Shown: positions 45,259-55,654, numbered from the stretch's first letter. The stretch: 64,000 nucleotides of DNA from CBDCZY01 sp965224745 (GCA_965224745.1 CBDCZY010000010.1:496001-560000); one strand, 5' to 3'. Numbers and translations: made by a program. The notes: generated by a model from the letters alone, not told the origin.

Positions 45259-47043
45259 ATGAGAATTTTACTTCTTGCTTCCGCCTACAATGGGTTATCA
45301 CAAAGGGCTCATGTAGAATTAGAAGATTTAGGCCACGAGGTATCGGTCAGCTTTGCAATTAGTCCGGATGAAATCAGAGAAGCGGTGACTTACTTTGAAC
45401 CCGAATTGGTCATTTGTCCTTTTTTAAAAGAGAAGATACCATCCGATGTTTGGAAACATAAAACATGCATCATTATACACCCCGGGATCAAAGGTGACCG
45501 CGGCGCCTCTTCATTAGATTGGGCTATATCCGAAGAATTTGAAGAGTGGGGTGTCACCGCCTTAGAAGCCGCTGAAGAGATGGATGCTGGCGATATTTGG
45601 GCAACCCGTAACTTTGCTATGAGAAAAGCAGGTAAATGTAGTATTTATCGCCGAGAAGTCACACAAGCAGCGATGGCAGTCATACATGAGACGGTTGAGA
45701 AATTTACATCGAAAAAATTTACACCGGAACCTCTAGATTACAGTAATAAAGATATCAAAGGCGTTCTAAGGCCAACGATGAAACAAAAAGACCGAGCTAT
45801 TGATTGGTCTGAAGATGAAACCGATACCATCGTCAAAAAGATTAACGCTGCGGATAGTTGCCCGGGTGTTTTGGACGAGATCAACGGCGCGAAATATTTT
45901 CTGTTTGGTGCGCACAAAGAGTCTATGCTCAAGGGCTCGACACCAGGCGCTATCATAGCAAAAAGACATGGTGCTATTTGTCGTGCTACCGTCGATGGTG
46001 CGGTATGGATTTCTCATCTGAAACGGAAAGTTGAAAAAAATCAGAGTATTTTTAAAAGATTAACATCATCGAAGGCTCCTGTATTTAAATTGCCAGCCAC
46101 CATGGTATTAGGCAAAGAAGTTGCTGCTGTTAAAGAATCGCCAATTCATCCACTTTTCATGTCTTCAGAAGAAACCTTTAAAGAAATTTGGTACGAAGAA
46201 AAAAATGATGTTGGTTATTTGCATTTTGATTTTCATAATGGTGCGATGAGTACTGAACAATGTCGTCTACTTCGAGAATCATTCAGAGCGGCCAGGCAAA
46301 GACTAACAAAAGTAATTGTTTTAATGGGTGGCACTGATTTTTGGTCCAATGGTATCCATTTGAATGTTATTGAGGCAGCCAGTTCTCCGTCTAACGAGTC
46401 CTGGCAAAATATCAATGCTATTGATGACTTGATCTTGGATATTATTACGACTGAATCTCATCTTATTGTCGCGGCACTTTGGGGTAACACGGGTGCAGGT
46501 GGTGCCATGATGCCGCTAGCCGCTGACCGGATCGTGGCCAGGCAAGGTTGTGTCATGAATCCACACTATATCGGAATGGGTCTGTATGGTTCAGAATACT
46601 GGACTTATTTGTTGCCGAAAAGAGTGGGCTACGCTAGAGCGCTTGAATTAACGCAACGACCGTTGCCGGTCGGCATGGTTAAAGCAAAAGCAATGGGTAT
46701 GGTAGACGACGTTTTATCTGATGAGTATGAGGAGTTTAAAACCGAAGTAACGGTGATTGCTGAAGAAATGGCTCAAAATTCAGAGCAATTCGATATGTCG
46801 CTAGATGCGAAAGCGGAGCGCCGTTCACTTGATGAAACCGTCAAGCCGTTAGCTGAATATCGCGAAGCGGAATTGAAAAGGATGCAACTGAATTTTGCGG
46901 GACAAATGACTTATGGGGCAGTCACTTATTCTGAAGCAAGACATAATTTTGTGCATAAAGTTAAGCTCACTGAAACGCCTAAATATCTGGCCAAGCACAA
47001 AAACTTTAATCTAGATGATTTTAAAGAATTAAAGCAAGCTTAG
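45259..47043 (+). CDS. hypX: HypX/HoxX-like formyltransferase and enoyl-CoA hydratase fusion
   Basis: A 594-residue two-domain protein. The N-terminus (MRILLLASAYNGLSQRAHVEL) starts a formyl-transferase fold with the HPGIKGDRGASSLDWAI motif (about 72-88) and AEEMDAGDIWATRNF. The C-terminal half is crotonase-like, with GGTDFWSNGIHLNVIEAA and MGLYGSEYWTYLLP. HypX makes CO for O2-tolerant NiFe-hydrogenase maturation from formyl-tetrahydrofolate by way of formyl-CoA. I choose ATG 45259 over a TTG 37 codons upstream: it has GAGGTG at 45244-45249 and aligns with the usual HypX start. No hydrogenase gene is visible here. Confidence 0.88.
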   Translation: MRILLLASAYNGLSQRAHVELEDLGHEVSVSFAISPDEIREAVTYFEPELVICPFLKEKIPSDVWKHKTCIIIHPGIKGDRGASSLDWAISEEFEEWGVTALEAAEEMDAGDIWATRNFAMRKAGKCSIYRREVTQAAMAVIHETVEKFTSKKFTPEPLDYSNKDIKGVLRPTMKQKDRAIDWSEDETDTIVKKINAADSCPGVLDEINGAKYFLFGAHKESMLKGSTPGAIIAKRHGAICRATVDGAVWISHLKRKVEKNQSIFKRLTSSKAPVFKLPATMVLGKEVAAVKESPIHPLFMSSEETFKEIWYEEKNDVGYLHFDFHNGAMSTEQCRLLRESFRAARQRLTKVIVLMGGTDFWSNGIHLNVIEAASSPSNESWQNINAIDDLILDIITTESHLIVAALWGNTGAGGAMMPLAADRIVARQGCVMNPHYIGMGLYGSEYWTYLLPKRVGYARALELTQRPLPVGMVKAKAMGMVDDVLSDEYEEFKTEVTVIAEEMAQNSEQFDMSLDAKAERRSLDETVKPLAEYREAELKRMQLNFAGQMTYGAVTYSEARHNFVHKVKLTETPKYLAKHKNFNLDDFKELKQA

Positions 47044-47645
47044 GAAACGTTGGTTAATTGTTAACATAAAGATAAAGCCAGAGGACTGTTGTAAAATGGA
47101 AGCCTGGCTTAAACCTTATTGAGAATAGTTGTTTTTAGGTCACTACTCGCCCTTAAAAATAAAGCAAAAAACCGTTTGACAGTTTTTTTAATACAAAAAC
47201 ATTAGTAATCTAAAGTTTCGGAGTTCATTTTAACCCCAGCAAAAACCCAGGCGATTGACTTATACCGCCTCAAGCCAAAGTGTTTTCGGATCAAGTTTTA
47301 GGACTTGCACAAAAATCATTGCTCCTAAAGTAGCCGCATCCCCTAATATTGTTTTCAACGCATCAAGAGCACCAGTAATAATCGCCCGAAATACGTGCCA
47401 TAACTTTGCTGCAAAGCTGATACTGGCACTGTTGCTACACAGGCTCTGGCTTATCTGGTTTTGTTTCTTTTTTTAGCCACTACCCCAGCATGTCATTTAA
47501 AAAAAACTCTCTTTGAGATGCCTCTTTAAAGTTTGAAATGTATTGATTGGAGAATCAAACTCATGTAATTCCACATCTTGATTGAGGTATTTAATGTTAA
47601 TATTATAAAAGCCTTAAATTCTCCTATTTCGCAACGGAAAAAACG
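47044..47645. other. Noncoding gap between hypX and the UPF0182 gene
   Basis: About 600 bases. A minus-strand open frame of about 65 codons ending near 47263 (ALDALKTILGDAATLGAM) lacks a convincing start and could be a gene remnant. A seven-base inverted repeat (AAGCCAG...CTGGCTT) after hypX may end its transcript. No other feature is supported. Confidence 0.4.
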
Positions 47646-50288
47646 ATGAATATAAAAAAAATTTCTGTGACAATCGGGGCTGTCGTCATTGCCTTGGTGA
47701 TTACCTACATCGCATTTTATTTTATCTTCCTCGATTTATTTGTGGATTTGTGGTGGTTTGATTCACTCGGTTATAAAAACTATTTTTGGCTTAGACTGCT
47801 ATATCGTTTTTTCATTTTTGCCGGCATAACCCTCTTTTTCTTCTCGATTTTTTTCCTTCACTTCTGGTTAGCTTCCGGTTTTTTAGGGTTGAATCAGAGT
47901 GATGATTTGGAGCAAAATCCTGTCAAATTAAAAAAATTTGAACTGTATGCTCATCAATTTCTAAATGGCTCCTTAAAAATATCCACGCCTGTTTCAATCA
48001 TCCTGGCAATACTAATTGCCATCCCTTTTTATAATCAATGGGAACAAGCCATACTTTACTTTTTTGGAGAGTCTACCGGCACCAAAGACCCCTTGTATGG
48101 AAAAGATATCAGTTACTACTTGTTTTCATTTCCCATTTACCAGCTAATCCAGAGAGAGCTGCTGATCACAGCATTGGCAGCATTTTTAATGATTTCTTTG
48201 CAATATTGGCTAGAACATCATTATGTTCCCAGTCAAAAAAAAGAATACCCATTAACTGCAAAAATTCATCTCGTCATACTCATTGGATTCGTGGTGCTTT
48301 GGGCTTCTTGGGGCTTTATGCTGGATCGCTATGCCTTACTGTATATTGATAGCCACGAACCGGTATTTTATGGGCCTGGTTTCGTAGAAATCAGGTATAA
48401 GCTTCCTTTAATTTGGTTAGCCATTTTTTCTTTTGTCTGTGCCTCTATCCTCGCGGTTATTTACGTTATATCTGGCTGGCGAACAGGTGCAAAACCTCTG
48501 GTCATTGTAATGGTTTGCTTTCTAATCGTAACCACATTAGAGAAAGTACCTTTCATCCCGAAAATCATTAACCAATTCATCGTTCAACCAAACCCAGTCA
48601 GTACAGAAAAACCCTTCATGCAAAATAACATTCAGGCCACACTGGATGCTTACAAACTGAATGACGTTAAAACCATTGATTACGAAGTAAAGCTTGATCC
48701 TGCTGAAGATATTGCCAAGTGGAGTCACGATAAACATCTGGAAAATATACCGCTATGGGACAGGGAGTATCTCATTGATGTTTACAACCAGCTACAAGGC
48801 ATAAGACCTTATTACCAGTTCTCAGGCGTCGATGAAGACCGCTATTTATTGCATGGCCATAAGCAGCAAGTGAATGTGGCAGCTAGAGAGCTTAATCTTT
48901 CAAAACTGCCTGTAGAAGCTCAAAACTGGGAAAACAAACACTTACGTTATACCCATGGCTATGGCGTTGCAATGAGCCCTGCGGCACAGGATGCGGGTGG
49001 CCCTATAGGTTGGTTTATTAGGGACTTAAACATGCACTCAAACATAGGGTTTAATATTAAACTCCCTGATATTTATTTCGGTTTGGAAGACTATCCCTAT
49101 GTGATAGAACCCAATAAATTGAGAGTGCGTAATTCAGCCGATGAAGAAAATGCATTAGAAAAAGAATTTATCGGAAAGAGCGGAATCCCTATTCCATCAT
49201 TGTTCAGAAAGTTACTTTTTTCATTCTATTTTAAAGATGAGAAAATCTTCTTCTCTCCCAATATCACTAAACAGAGCAAGATTTTAATTCACCGGAATAT
49301 TGTTGAAAGAATTAAGAAAATAGCGCCTTACTTAGTACTCGACAGTGATCCGTATATTGTTGTCACTGAAGATAACTTTTTTTGGATTCAGGATGCTTAC
49401 ACTACTTCAGTTTGGTACCCTGCGTCGAAACCATTGACTATTGAACCGAGCTCTGCTGAACGAAGGGATGTTAACTTCATACGCAACGCTGTCAAAATTG
49501 TCGTTAATGCTTACGACGGGTCAGTGCAATTCTACATGCCAGACCCCGAGAGCCCAATTATTAGAGCGTATAAGCGGGCTTACCCCGGGCTTTTTAAACC
49601 AATCAGCCAAATGCCCGTCAACTTACAACAACACCTGCGATACCCTAGAGACTTATTCCAATGGCAGATGCAAATTTATGCTAAATACCATCAAAAAAAA
49701 CCCGAACTTTTTTTTCAACAAGCGGAAACCTGGCAATTCGCTCACGCCAACAATAAAGTAGTCGCGCCCTATTACATTACTACGGATCTGGCTAATTGCG
49801 CTGAGCAAGAAGATTTTTTCTTACTGAATCCAATGACACCGATTAAACGTCAAAATTTAAGTATCTTAGCAGCGGCCAATGCCACTCATTCTGATGCTTG
49901 CGATGGCATATACAGCACTGGCATCACTATTTTTAAATTTAAAAAAGAAACGCAAGTGAATGGTCCAGCCCAGGTAGACGCTTTGATTGACCAAGACCCA
50001 GACGTTTCCTCTCTGATTACACTATGGGATCAACGAGGCTCTCAAGTCATTAAGGGTAGAATGGTGATTCTGCCAATGGGTAACTCTGTATTGTATGTTC
50101 AACCACTTTACTTGATGTCGACGACCACCAAAATTCCTGAACTTGTCAGAGTTATCGTTTCTATCGGCAATGAGGTGGTTATAGACAAAACGTTAAAAAG
50201 TGCGTTAAAAAGAATTTCGAAAATATTTATTAAGCAAGGTCAACAAAATGGGGAAAACTATAATACTCCCCAAAAACTGGATCAGTGA
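47646..50288 (+). CDS. UPF0182 family membrane protein
   Basis: An 880-residue protein with about seven membrane segments in the first 320 residues (for example residues 7-29 and 53-75), then a large soluble part. Family hallmarks are DLWWFDSLGYKNYFWLRLLYRF at the start, the ERELNLSKLPVEAQNW-like segment near residue 415, THGYGVAMSP, and FIRNAVKIVVNAYDGSVQFY followed by YAKYHQKKPELFFQQAETWQ. The family has no known function. The length is slightly short of the usual 900-1000. It stands alone. Confidence 0.9.
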   Translation: MNIKKISVTIGAVVIALVITYIAFYFIFLDLFVDLWWFDSLGYKNYFWLRLLYRFFIFAGITLFFFSIFFLHFWLASGFLGLNQSDDLEQNPVKLKKFELYAHQFLNGSLKISTPVSIILAILIAIPFYNQWEQAILYFFGESTGTKDPLYGKDISYYLFSFPIYQLIQRELLITALAAFLMISLQYWLEHHYVPSQKKEYPLTAKIHLVILIGFVVLWASWGFMLDRYALLYIDSHEPVFYGPGFVEIRYKLPLIWLAIFSFVCASILAVIYVISGWRTGAKPLVIVMVCFLIVTTLEKVPFIPKIINQFIVQPNPVSTEKPFMQNNIQATLDAYKLNDVKTIDYEVKLDPAEDIAKWSHDKHLENIPLWDREYLIDVYNQLQGIRPYYQFSGVDEDRYLLHGHKQQVNVAARELNLSKLPVEAQNWENKHLRYTHGYGVAMSPAAQDAGGPIGWFIRDLNMHSNIGFNIKLPDIYFGLEDYPYVIEPNKLRVRNSADEENALEKEFIGKSGIPIPSLFRKLLFSFYFKDEKIFFSPNITKQSKILIHRNIVERIKKIAPYLVLDSDPYIVVTEDNFFWIQDAYTTSVWYPASKPLTIEPSSAERRDVNFIRNAVKIVVNAYDGSVQFYMPDPESPIIRAYKRAYPGLFKPISQMPVNLQQHLRYPRDLFQWQMQIYAKYHQKKPELFFQQAETWQFAHANNKVVAPYYITTDLANCAEQEDFFLLNPMTPIKRQNLSILAAANATHSDACDGIYSTGITIFKFKKETQVNGPAQVDALIDQDPDVSSLITLWDQRGSQVIKGRMVILPMGNSVLYVQPLYLMSTTTKIPELVRVIVSIGNEVVIDKTLKSALKRISKIFIKQGQQNGENYNTPQKLDQ

Positions 50289-50315
50289 TTAAGATAGAAT
50301 ATTACCCACTAATTT

Positions 50316-50343
50316 GGGCATTGTTAATTTATATAGTTTAGTG
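50316..50343. mobile_element. Relic of an IS1-type end
   Basis: GGGCATTGTTAATTT followed by ATATAGTTTAGTG closely resembles the left end of the IS1 element at 27282-27309, with one substitution and one deletion in the inverted repeat. No transposase or second end is nearby, so it looks like a leftover from an older insertion. Confidence 0.55.
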
Positions 50344-50414
50344 TCAAACAAATCTCTTAGAGGGGTGTGATTAAAAGTGAAGTAAATCTAAAAAAAAGCA
50401 CCTTAGAGCAGACT

Positions 50415-50591
50415 TTAGTTCTACTTTGTCAGATTAGATAATACGTTCTTTTTTTAAACACGTCATTCCGGCAGGGATTGCCGGAATCCAGATTTCACTG
50501 AAGGATCTGAGTTTTATCATCCATGGCTCTGAATACCCGCTTCCAGGCGGGTATGACGAGTTTGTAGATTAATCTGACAAAGTAGAATTAA
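50415..50591. mobile_element. MITE-like repeat, copy 2
   Basis: A perfect 18-base inverted repeat: the left arm 50419-50436 is the exact complement of TAATCTGACAAAGTAGAA (50570-50587), and it extends to 22 bases with one mismatch. The interior has a GGAATCCAG segment, an ATGGCT...TG segment and the hairpin ATACCCGC...GCGGGTAT also present in copy 1 at 26934-27098. It has no ORF. Confidence 0.82.
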
Positions 50592-50815
50592 CAAGTCTTT
50601 TGTTTTCATCCCATTCCAACTTCATAGCCAATAATGTAGTTGCCATTTGTAGTGCCATCACCTGTCATTTTGTAAAATAAGTCTAAAAAACAGCTTATAA
50701 ATTTGTTTCACAAACTTGTTAAAATTACCTTTTTAATAAAAACAGCAATGTTAATATGGCAGTACATCGAATCATTCAAGTCTCTTAGTAACCGAATAAG
50801 AGTGAGGGAAGGGTC

Positions 50816-53344
50816 ATGAACAAAGATAAATCAGATTGGAAAAAACCTGTCAAATGGCTGTTAGGTCAGCAATTAGTCGCCGGTATGAAATGGATTGCAG
50901 TTTATGCGCTGTATGGAGAGAAACTGGATGCGCGCGATTGGATGAGAGCCGAGTGGGTAGAAGATGGTAGCGAACAGGATTTTCAGAAAGACTGGCAACA
51001 GCGGTCGGGCGACGCTTTTTGGTTCGACTATTTTGCTGATTCTGGAGATGGTCAGCAGTCAACCTATAATATGGCTTATTTAGCGATGAGTGATCTGTGG
51101 CTGGATAAGGAGAATTCGCAACCGACGGCGGATGCTGTTTCACTGGATAAAAAAGGTTATCCGTTACCACGCGGCGAGTTTTTATTTGTTGGTGGTGATA
51201 CTGCTTATCATATTTCCGATTTTTCTACCTTGGCTGAGCGGTTTCAAAAACCTTTCAATTGGGCTTATGATGACGTTTTTGGGAATCAAGAAAAGCCCGC
51301 CAATAAAAAACCTATCTTCGCTATTCCTGGCAATCATGATTATTACGATGCGCTGGATGGCTTTCACCGTCAATTTTGTAAACCGGTAAAGTTTCCAGAG
51401 GGGCATCCACAAGCCTATATGTCAAAATATTCAGCACAACTGCAGCTGAAAGGGTTTAAGCGTTGTCAGGAAGCGAGTTATGTAGCTCTCAAATTGCCTT
51501 ATGATTGGCAGCTTTGGGGGCTGGATTGTCAAGCAGGCGATCTGGATACCCGCCAGCAAGCTTATTTTCTGTCCACTTGTTGCACTGTTGAGGATCAACT
51601 TAATACCCCGGACAAATTGATTGTAGCAACTCCCGAACCAACTACTAGCTTCGGTCAATGGGCGACTGAAACAGCCAAGCTTACTCACACTTTTAATGAA
51701 AAATTATGGCTGGAACCGAGTTTCTTACAACAAAAAAATGGTTCACTGGATGAAGCCAAATGCCGGTTGGATATTTCTGGAGATATTCATCATTATGAAA
51801 GGTACTGGGGTCAGAAACCAGGGAAGAAGTCCTCGACGCCAAATTACGCTTCAGTGGTCGCTGGAGGGGGAGGGGCCTTTTTACACGCGACGCACACTGA
51901 TGTGGGTGAAGTAAAGGCCGAATTATGTTATCCGTCTCGTGAGGATTCTTATCATTTGATGATGCGGCGGTTGCTTAATCCGAAAAATATTTTTGACGGC
52001 GGTAAAATTTGGCTGGCAGGCGGTATTGTTGCTTTAGTCACTTATTTTGCCCTGTCCATCCCTGATAGCAGCTGGGCCTTATACTCCGGATTTACCGATA
52101 ACCCTTTGATTCCAGATGCTATTCGTCCTTGTGGCATCGAACATAAATGTGACAAAAGCTTACTTGCGCGGATTCAGCAGGTGCTGAGCATCGATAACTT
52201 TCAAACCCGGGAATACAGCTTTCATTTTTTCGATCTGATTTATATCTTTGGTTTGTTGGGCTTGGCCGGTTACTGTATGGTCTTGATTAAGAAACATCAA
52301 ACCAATATCGTTCAAGCCGACGCAACGCAATGGAAGACCTATAAGTTAAATTTTATAAAATTTTTTGCGGCGGCGGCGTTGCCTTTATGGGTATTGGTGA
52401 TCTTATCTGGGTATGGCACCAAACCTTCGTATCCCATGATCGCGAGTTTATTGGTAGTACTATTTTTAGTGGCTGCCGCCATGATGTTGGTGTTAGCCAG
52501 GCAGATAGCCGATTTGCTAACCCGACGCAAAAAATTCACTGAATTGCCTGAGAGTCATGGTCTTGAATTATCGACTAACGAGCAGGATCTACCGGCATGG
52601 CTGTTAATAGTTTCAGCGCTGATCACTGCATGCTTCGGTGGCTGGCGCTATGGCGAAAATAGCGCTGCCCTTGCTTTAACCGATACCATAACGTTGATTG
52701 TCGTTTTATTGGGCTTTGTGGGCGTCGTAGTTTTGGCGTGGTTTGGGGGCGCTATTTTGTTATCAGGAGATGCCAAAAAACGATTCATAGGTATTGGGTT
52801 TTGGCATGCCGTCATGCAGTTTAATGTCGCTTTGTTACTTGCCATTTTTGCAGATTGGGTCGGTATGCTGTTAATTGTGTCATTCATTATGTTTATTACG
52901 GTACTAACCCCTAAACTACCCTTGTTTAAAGTGCCGGAGGGTCAATATTCCTTATCTCTTCAAGAACAAAAAGCCAAACAACTATTCATGCTTTGGATTG
53001 TGCTTGGTATTGCGGCTCTGCTAATGGCTTTAATTCCTTATTGGGACGTACCCAAAGAGATTACCTGGTTGCGCCTTTTTACTGCTTTTATACTGGGCTC
53101 GGTATTAAGTTGCACTTGGTTTGGCTGGTACCTTGCGGTTTCTCTGGGGTTTAATGGACACAATAATGAAGCGGGCGGAGGTTCAAGAACAGCCAGCTAT
53201 CGTCATTTTATTCGATTCAAGTTAACCGAAGATCAGTTGACCGGCTATGTTATCGGCGTTGATAATGCCTCTATCGATTTTACGCAAGACAGAAAGGTAC
53301 GATTAGTTGACGTGTTTACTGTTAACGCGCCCAGCAAAAATTAA
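50816..53344 (+). CDS. Membrane-bound metallophosphoesterase
   Basis: An 842-residue protein with an N-terminal calcineurin-type phosphoesterase domain and a multi-pass membrane domain. Metal ligands lie in FVGGDTAYHISD, IPGNHDYYDALDGFH and SGDIHHYERY (about residues 119-330). Residues about 390-790 contain roughly ten membrane segments. The substrate is unknown; such proteins are predicted to act on phosphate esters at the membrane face. The MMPL exporter gene begins six bases after its stop, so the two are probably one unit. Confidence 0.75.
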   Translation: MNKDKSDWKKPVKWLLGQQLVAGMKWIAVYALYGEKLDARDWMRAEWVEDGSEQDFQKDWQQRSGDAFWFDYFADSGDGQQSTYNMAYLAMSDLWLDKENSQPTADAVSLDKKGYPLPRGEFLFVGGDTAYHISDFSTLAERFQKPFNWAYDDVFGNQEKPANKKPIFAIPGNHDYYDALDGFHRQFCKPVKFPEGHPQAYMSKYSAQLQLKGFKRCQEASYVALKLPYDWQLWGLDCQAGDLDTRQQAYFLSTCCTVEDQLNTPDKLIVATPEPTTSFGQWATETAKLTHTFNEKLWLEPSFLQQKNGSLDEAKCRLDISGDIHHYERYWGQKPGKKSSTPNYASVVAGGGGAFLHATHTDVGEVKAELCYPSREDSYHLMMRRLLNPKNIFDGGKIWLAGGIVALVTYFALSIPDSSWALYSGFTDNPLIPDAIRPCGIEHKCDKSLLARIQQVLSIDNFQTREYSFHFFDLIYIFGLLGLAGYCMVLIKKHQTNIVQADATQWKTYKLNFIKFFAAAALPLWVLVILSGYGTKPSYPMIASLLVVLFLVAAAMMLVLARQIADLLTRRKKFTELPESHGLELSTNEQDLPAWLLIVSALITACFGGWRYGENSAALALTDTITLIVVLLGFVGVVVLAWFGGAILLSGDAKKRFIGIGFWHAVMQFNVALLLAIFADWVGMLLIVSFIMFITVLTPKLPLFKVPEGQYSLSLQEQKAKQLFMLWIVLGIAALLMALIPYWDVPKEITWLRLFTAFILGSVLSCTWFGWYLAVSLGFNGHNNEAGGGSRTASYRHFIRFKLTEDQLTGYVIGVDNASIDFTQDRKVRLVDVFTVNAPSKN

Positions 53345-53350
53345 CCGCTA

Positions 53351-55654
53351 GTGACCCTGTTTTGGAAACAAGGGCTAATTTTAGCCGTACTGTCAGCGCT
53401 TGTGATTCTAACCGTATATACGGTTAAGATAAAAACTGATTTAGCGAATTTTTTTGTAACCACTGGCAATACAGAACAGGCGCTGTTAGCCAGTGAAATG
53501 CAATCAGGCGCTTTATCGAAACGATATTTGGTATCACTCCGAGCTGTGGATGGCTTGGCTCAATCCACTGAGCTTGTTGCTGATCTGATTGGGCAGTTCA
53601 GGTCGGTAGATGGTGTTAGCGAAGTATGGCAACCAGGATCTGAGCGAGTGGCGATAGCTGAGATAGCTCAACTGTATGCCAGACACAGCGCTCAGTTATA
53701 CCCGCCAAGCGTCGACTTGGCGTTAGATTCGATGTTTACCGAGGCAGGTTTGCAGCAGCGAGCAGTATTGTTGAAAAAGGCGTTGTTATCGCCACAAGCC
53801 AGTGTTGTCAAAGTCATTGCCAAACATGACCCATTGTTATTAACCTTTGACACGTTTCAATCGCTTGCGCCTCAGTTTGAGTCGCAAGTTCAGAGCACAA
53901 ATCTCTATCATAATTTGGTTATCGAAACGACCGTTGCCGGATTGAATGTTCCGGAGCAACGACTGATTCAGCAACGCTTGAAAAAAAAGGTTTCAACGCT
54001 CAATGATCAGTATAAAACCAAACTCATATTGGAAATGACAGGCGTTCCAATATTTGCAGTAGCGACTCAATCCTTGATAGAAAACGACGTGAAACGGTTA
54101 ACCATCGTTTCTTCCATCGCGATAACGTGTGTGTTCTTTTTGTTGTTTCGATCCTTTACCGCATTATTCTGGGTGTTCGCCTTACTCACTACAGTAGTAA
54201 TAACCTCCGTACTGGTAACGCATGCAGTCTTCGGTTTTATCCATGGAATGACTTTAGCGATAGGGACGACATTGATTGGCGTTTGTATTGATTATCCTAT
54301 TCATGCGTTGGTGCATTTTCACGAAACACCTTTGAAGCAGCGCCACATCTCAGTGGTCAAAATATGGCCAAGTATGCTGATGGGTGGTATGACGACCATA
54401 GTGGGTTATGTTGCCCTGGGGTTCTCGGGTTATCCCGGGTTTAAGCAAATCGCTGTTTACGCCTCAACGGGGATATTGGTATCCCTGTTAATTACACGAT
54501 ACGCCTTACCCAAAGTTCTTACTGGTAACAACAGGCAAAATATTTTTCTCCCGGGCTTGCAACAATGGGTACGATTCTGTTTACGTTTTAAAAAAATATT
54601 ATGGTTGCTGATTGCTTTACTACTGATAGTAGCAATTTCAGGCGTCACAAAATTGAACTGGATGAAGGATCTACAGCAATTAACGCCCGAAATGGACTAT
54701 CTGAAAGTTCAGGATCAAGCCATTCGCTCAAGAATGGTTAGCATTGAGCCTGGTCGATTTGTTCTGGTCAAAGGCGATGATGTCGAAGGTACTCTTCAAA
54801 AAGCTGAACACGTTTATTCAGCGTTGGATACGTTGCAAACCAAAAATAAACTAGAACATTATTTTGGTTTAGGGCCCTGGTTGTTGTCTGAACAAAAACA
54901 AGCTATCAATCAACGTCGATTAGTCAGTTTTATCAACCCACAACATAGAGCCCTTTGGCAAACAGCATTGGCGGAACAAGGTTTATCGGTGAAAAGCCTC
55001 GGTGAACTTAATTACCAGCAACAAACACCCTTAACCTTGCAGGATGTTTTTGCTAACCCGGTCAAACATCTTATAGACAGCCAAATCATCGTAGATAAGC
55101 AACAAAATCAAACCTTGCTTATGATCTGGTTAGGTGAACATGATCCTGCTGCCGTAGCAAGAGTGGTAGCCAAACTTCCTGACGTTGAGTATTTTAGCCA
55201 ACGCGATATGCTCAATAGTATGGCGCTACATTACAGCGAACGTGCTTTAACTATGTTATGGCTGGGGCTGGGATTCATTTTATTGTTGTTACTGTTACGG
55301 TATAGAAGCTTATTCGCAGCATGTATAACGTTGATGCCGGCTGTCATATCAGCCGTTATCATACTGGGTGGTTGGTCATTGACACAGCAGTCGGTTAGTT
55401 TCCTCCATCTAATTGGTTTTTTATTGGCCGTCGCTATTTGTGTGGATTATGGAATTTTTTTCCGCGAAAATGGTGGGGGTAATATACAACGAACCTATCA
55501 AGCTATCGCTGCTTCAATGTTGACCAGCACCACTGCTTTCGGATGTCTGATATTTGCCGAAACGACACTTTTACGTATGTTAGCAATAATTGTTGCGATG
55601 GGAGTCGTCATCGGGTTTCTACTCTGTCCGATGATTATCAAGCCGATCCGGTAA
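53351..55654 (+). CDS. MMPL/RND-family exporter
   Basis: A 767-residue inner-membrane protein with about twelve membrane segments in the two-block RND/MMPL layout: TM1 near residues 5-25, five segments around 240-385, TM7 near 410-430 and five around 635-765, with two periplasmic domains between. Segments such as TTLIGVCIDYPIHALVHFHE and VAICVDYGIFFRENGGG correspond to the conserved Asp-containing membrane helices of proton-driven transport. The cargo is probably a lipid or a polyketide-like molecule, judging by the family. The start is GTG, with no Shine-Dalgarno, which fits coupling to the gene six bases upstream. A solo MITE end follows the stop. Confidence 0.85.
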   Translation: MTLFWKQGLILAVLSALVILTVYTVKIKTDLANFFVTTGNTEQALLASEMQSGALSKRYLVSLRAVDGLAQSTELVADLIGQFRSVDGVSEVWQPGSERVAIAEIAQLYARHSAQLYPPSVDLALDSMFTEAGLQQRAVLLKKALLSPQASVVKVIAKHDPLLLTFDTFQSLAPQFESQVQSTNLYHNLVIETTVAGLNVPEQRLIQQRLKKKVSTLNDQYKTKLILEMTGVPIFAVATQSLIENDVKRLTIVSSIAITCVFFLLFRSFTALFWVFALLTTVVITSVLVTHAVFGFIHGMTLAIGTTLIGVCIDYPIHALVHFHETPLKQRHISVVKIWPSMLMGGMTTIVGYVALGFSGYPGFKQIAVYASTGILVSLLITRYALPKVLTGNNRQNIFLPGLQQWVRFCLRFKKILWLLIALLLIVAISGVTKLNWMKDLQQLTPEMDYLKVQDQAIRSRMVSIEPGRFVLVKGDDVEGTLQKAEHVYSALDTLQTKNKLEHYFGLGPWLLSEQKQAINQRRLVSFINPQHRALWQTALAEQGLSVKSLGELNYQQQTPLTLQDVFANPVKHLIDSQIIVDKQQNQTLLMIWLGEHDPAAVARVVAKLPDVEYFSQRDMLNSMALHYSERALTMLWLGLGFILLLLLLRYRSLFAACITLMPAVISAVIILGGWSLTQQSVSFLHLIGFLLAVAICVDYGIFFRENGGGNIQRTYQAIAASMLTSTTAFGCLIFAETTLLRMLAIIVAMGVVIGFLLCPMIIKPIR

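Larger units (their letters stand above)
50289..50815. other. Repeat-rich gap downstream of the UPF0182 gene
   Basis: Holds a lone IS1-like end (50316-50343) and a MITE-like copy (50415-50591), listed separately. The remainder up to 50815 presumably contains the promoter of the phosphoesterase gene; no consensus is clear. Confidence 0.6.

Noticed and set aside
47255..47476. A 73-codon plus-strand ORF after hypX
   Set aside because: No ribosome-binding site, odd composition with a hydrophobic run at the end, and it overlaps a more gene-like frame on the other strand; neither is supported well enough.
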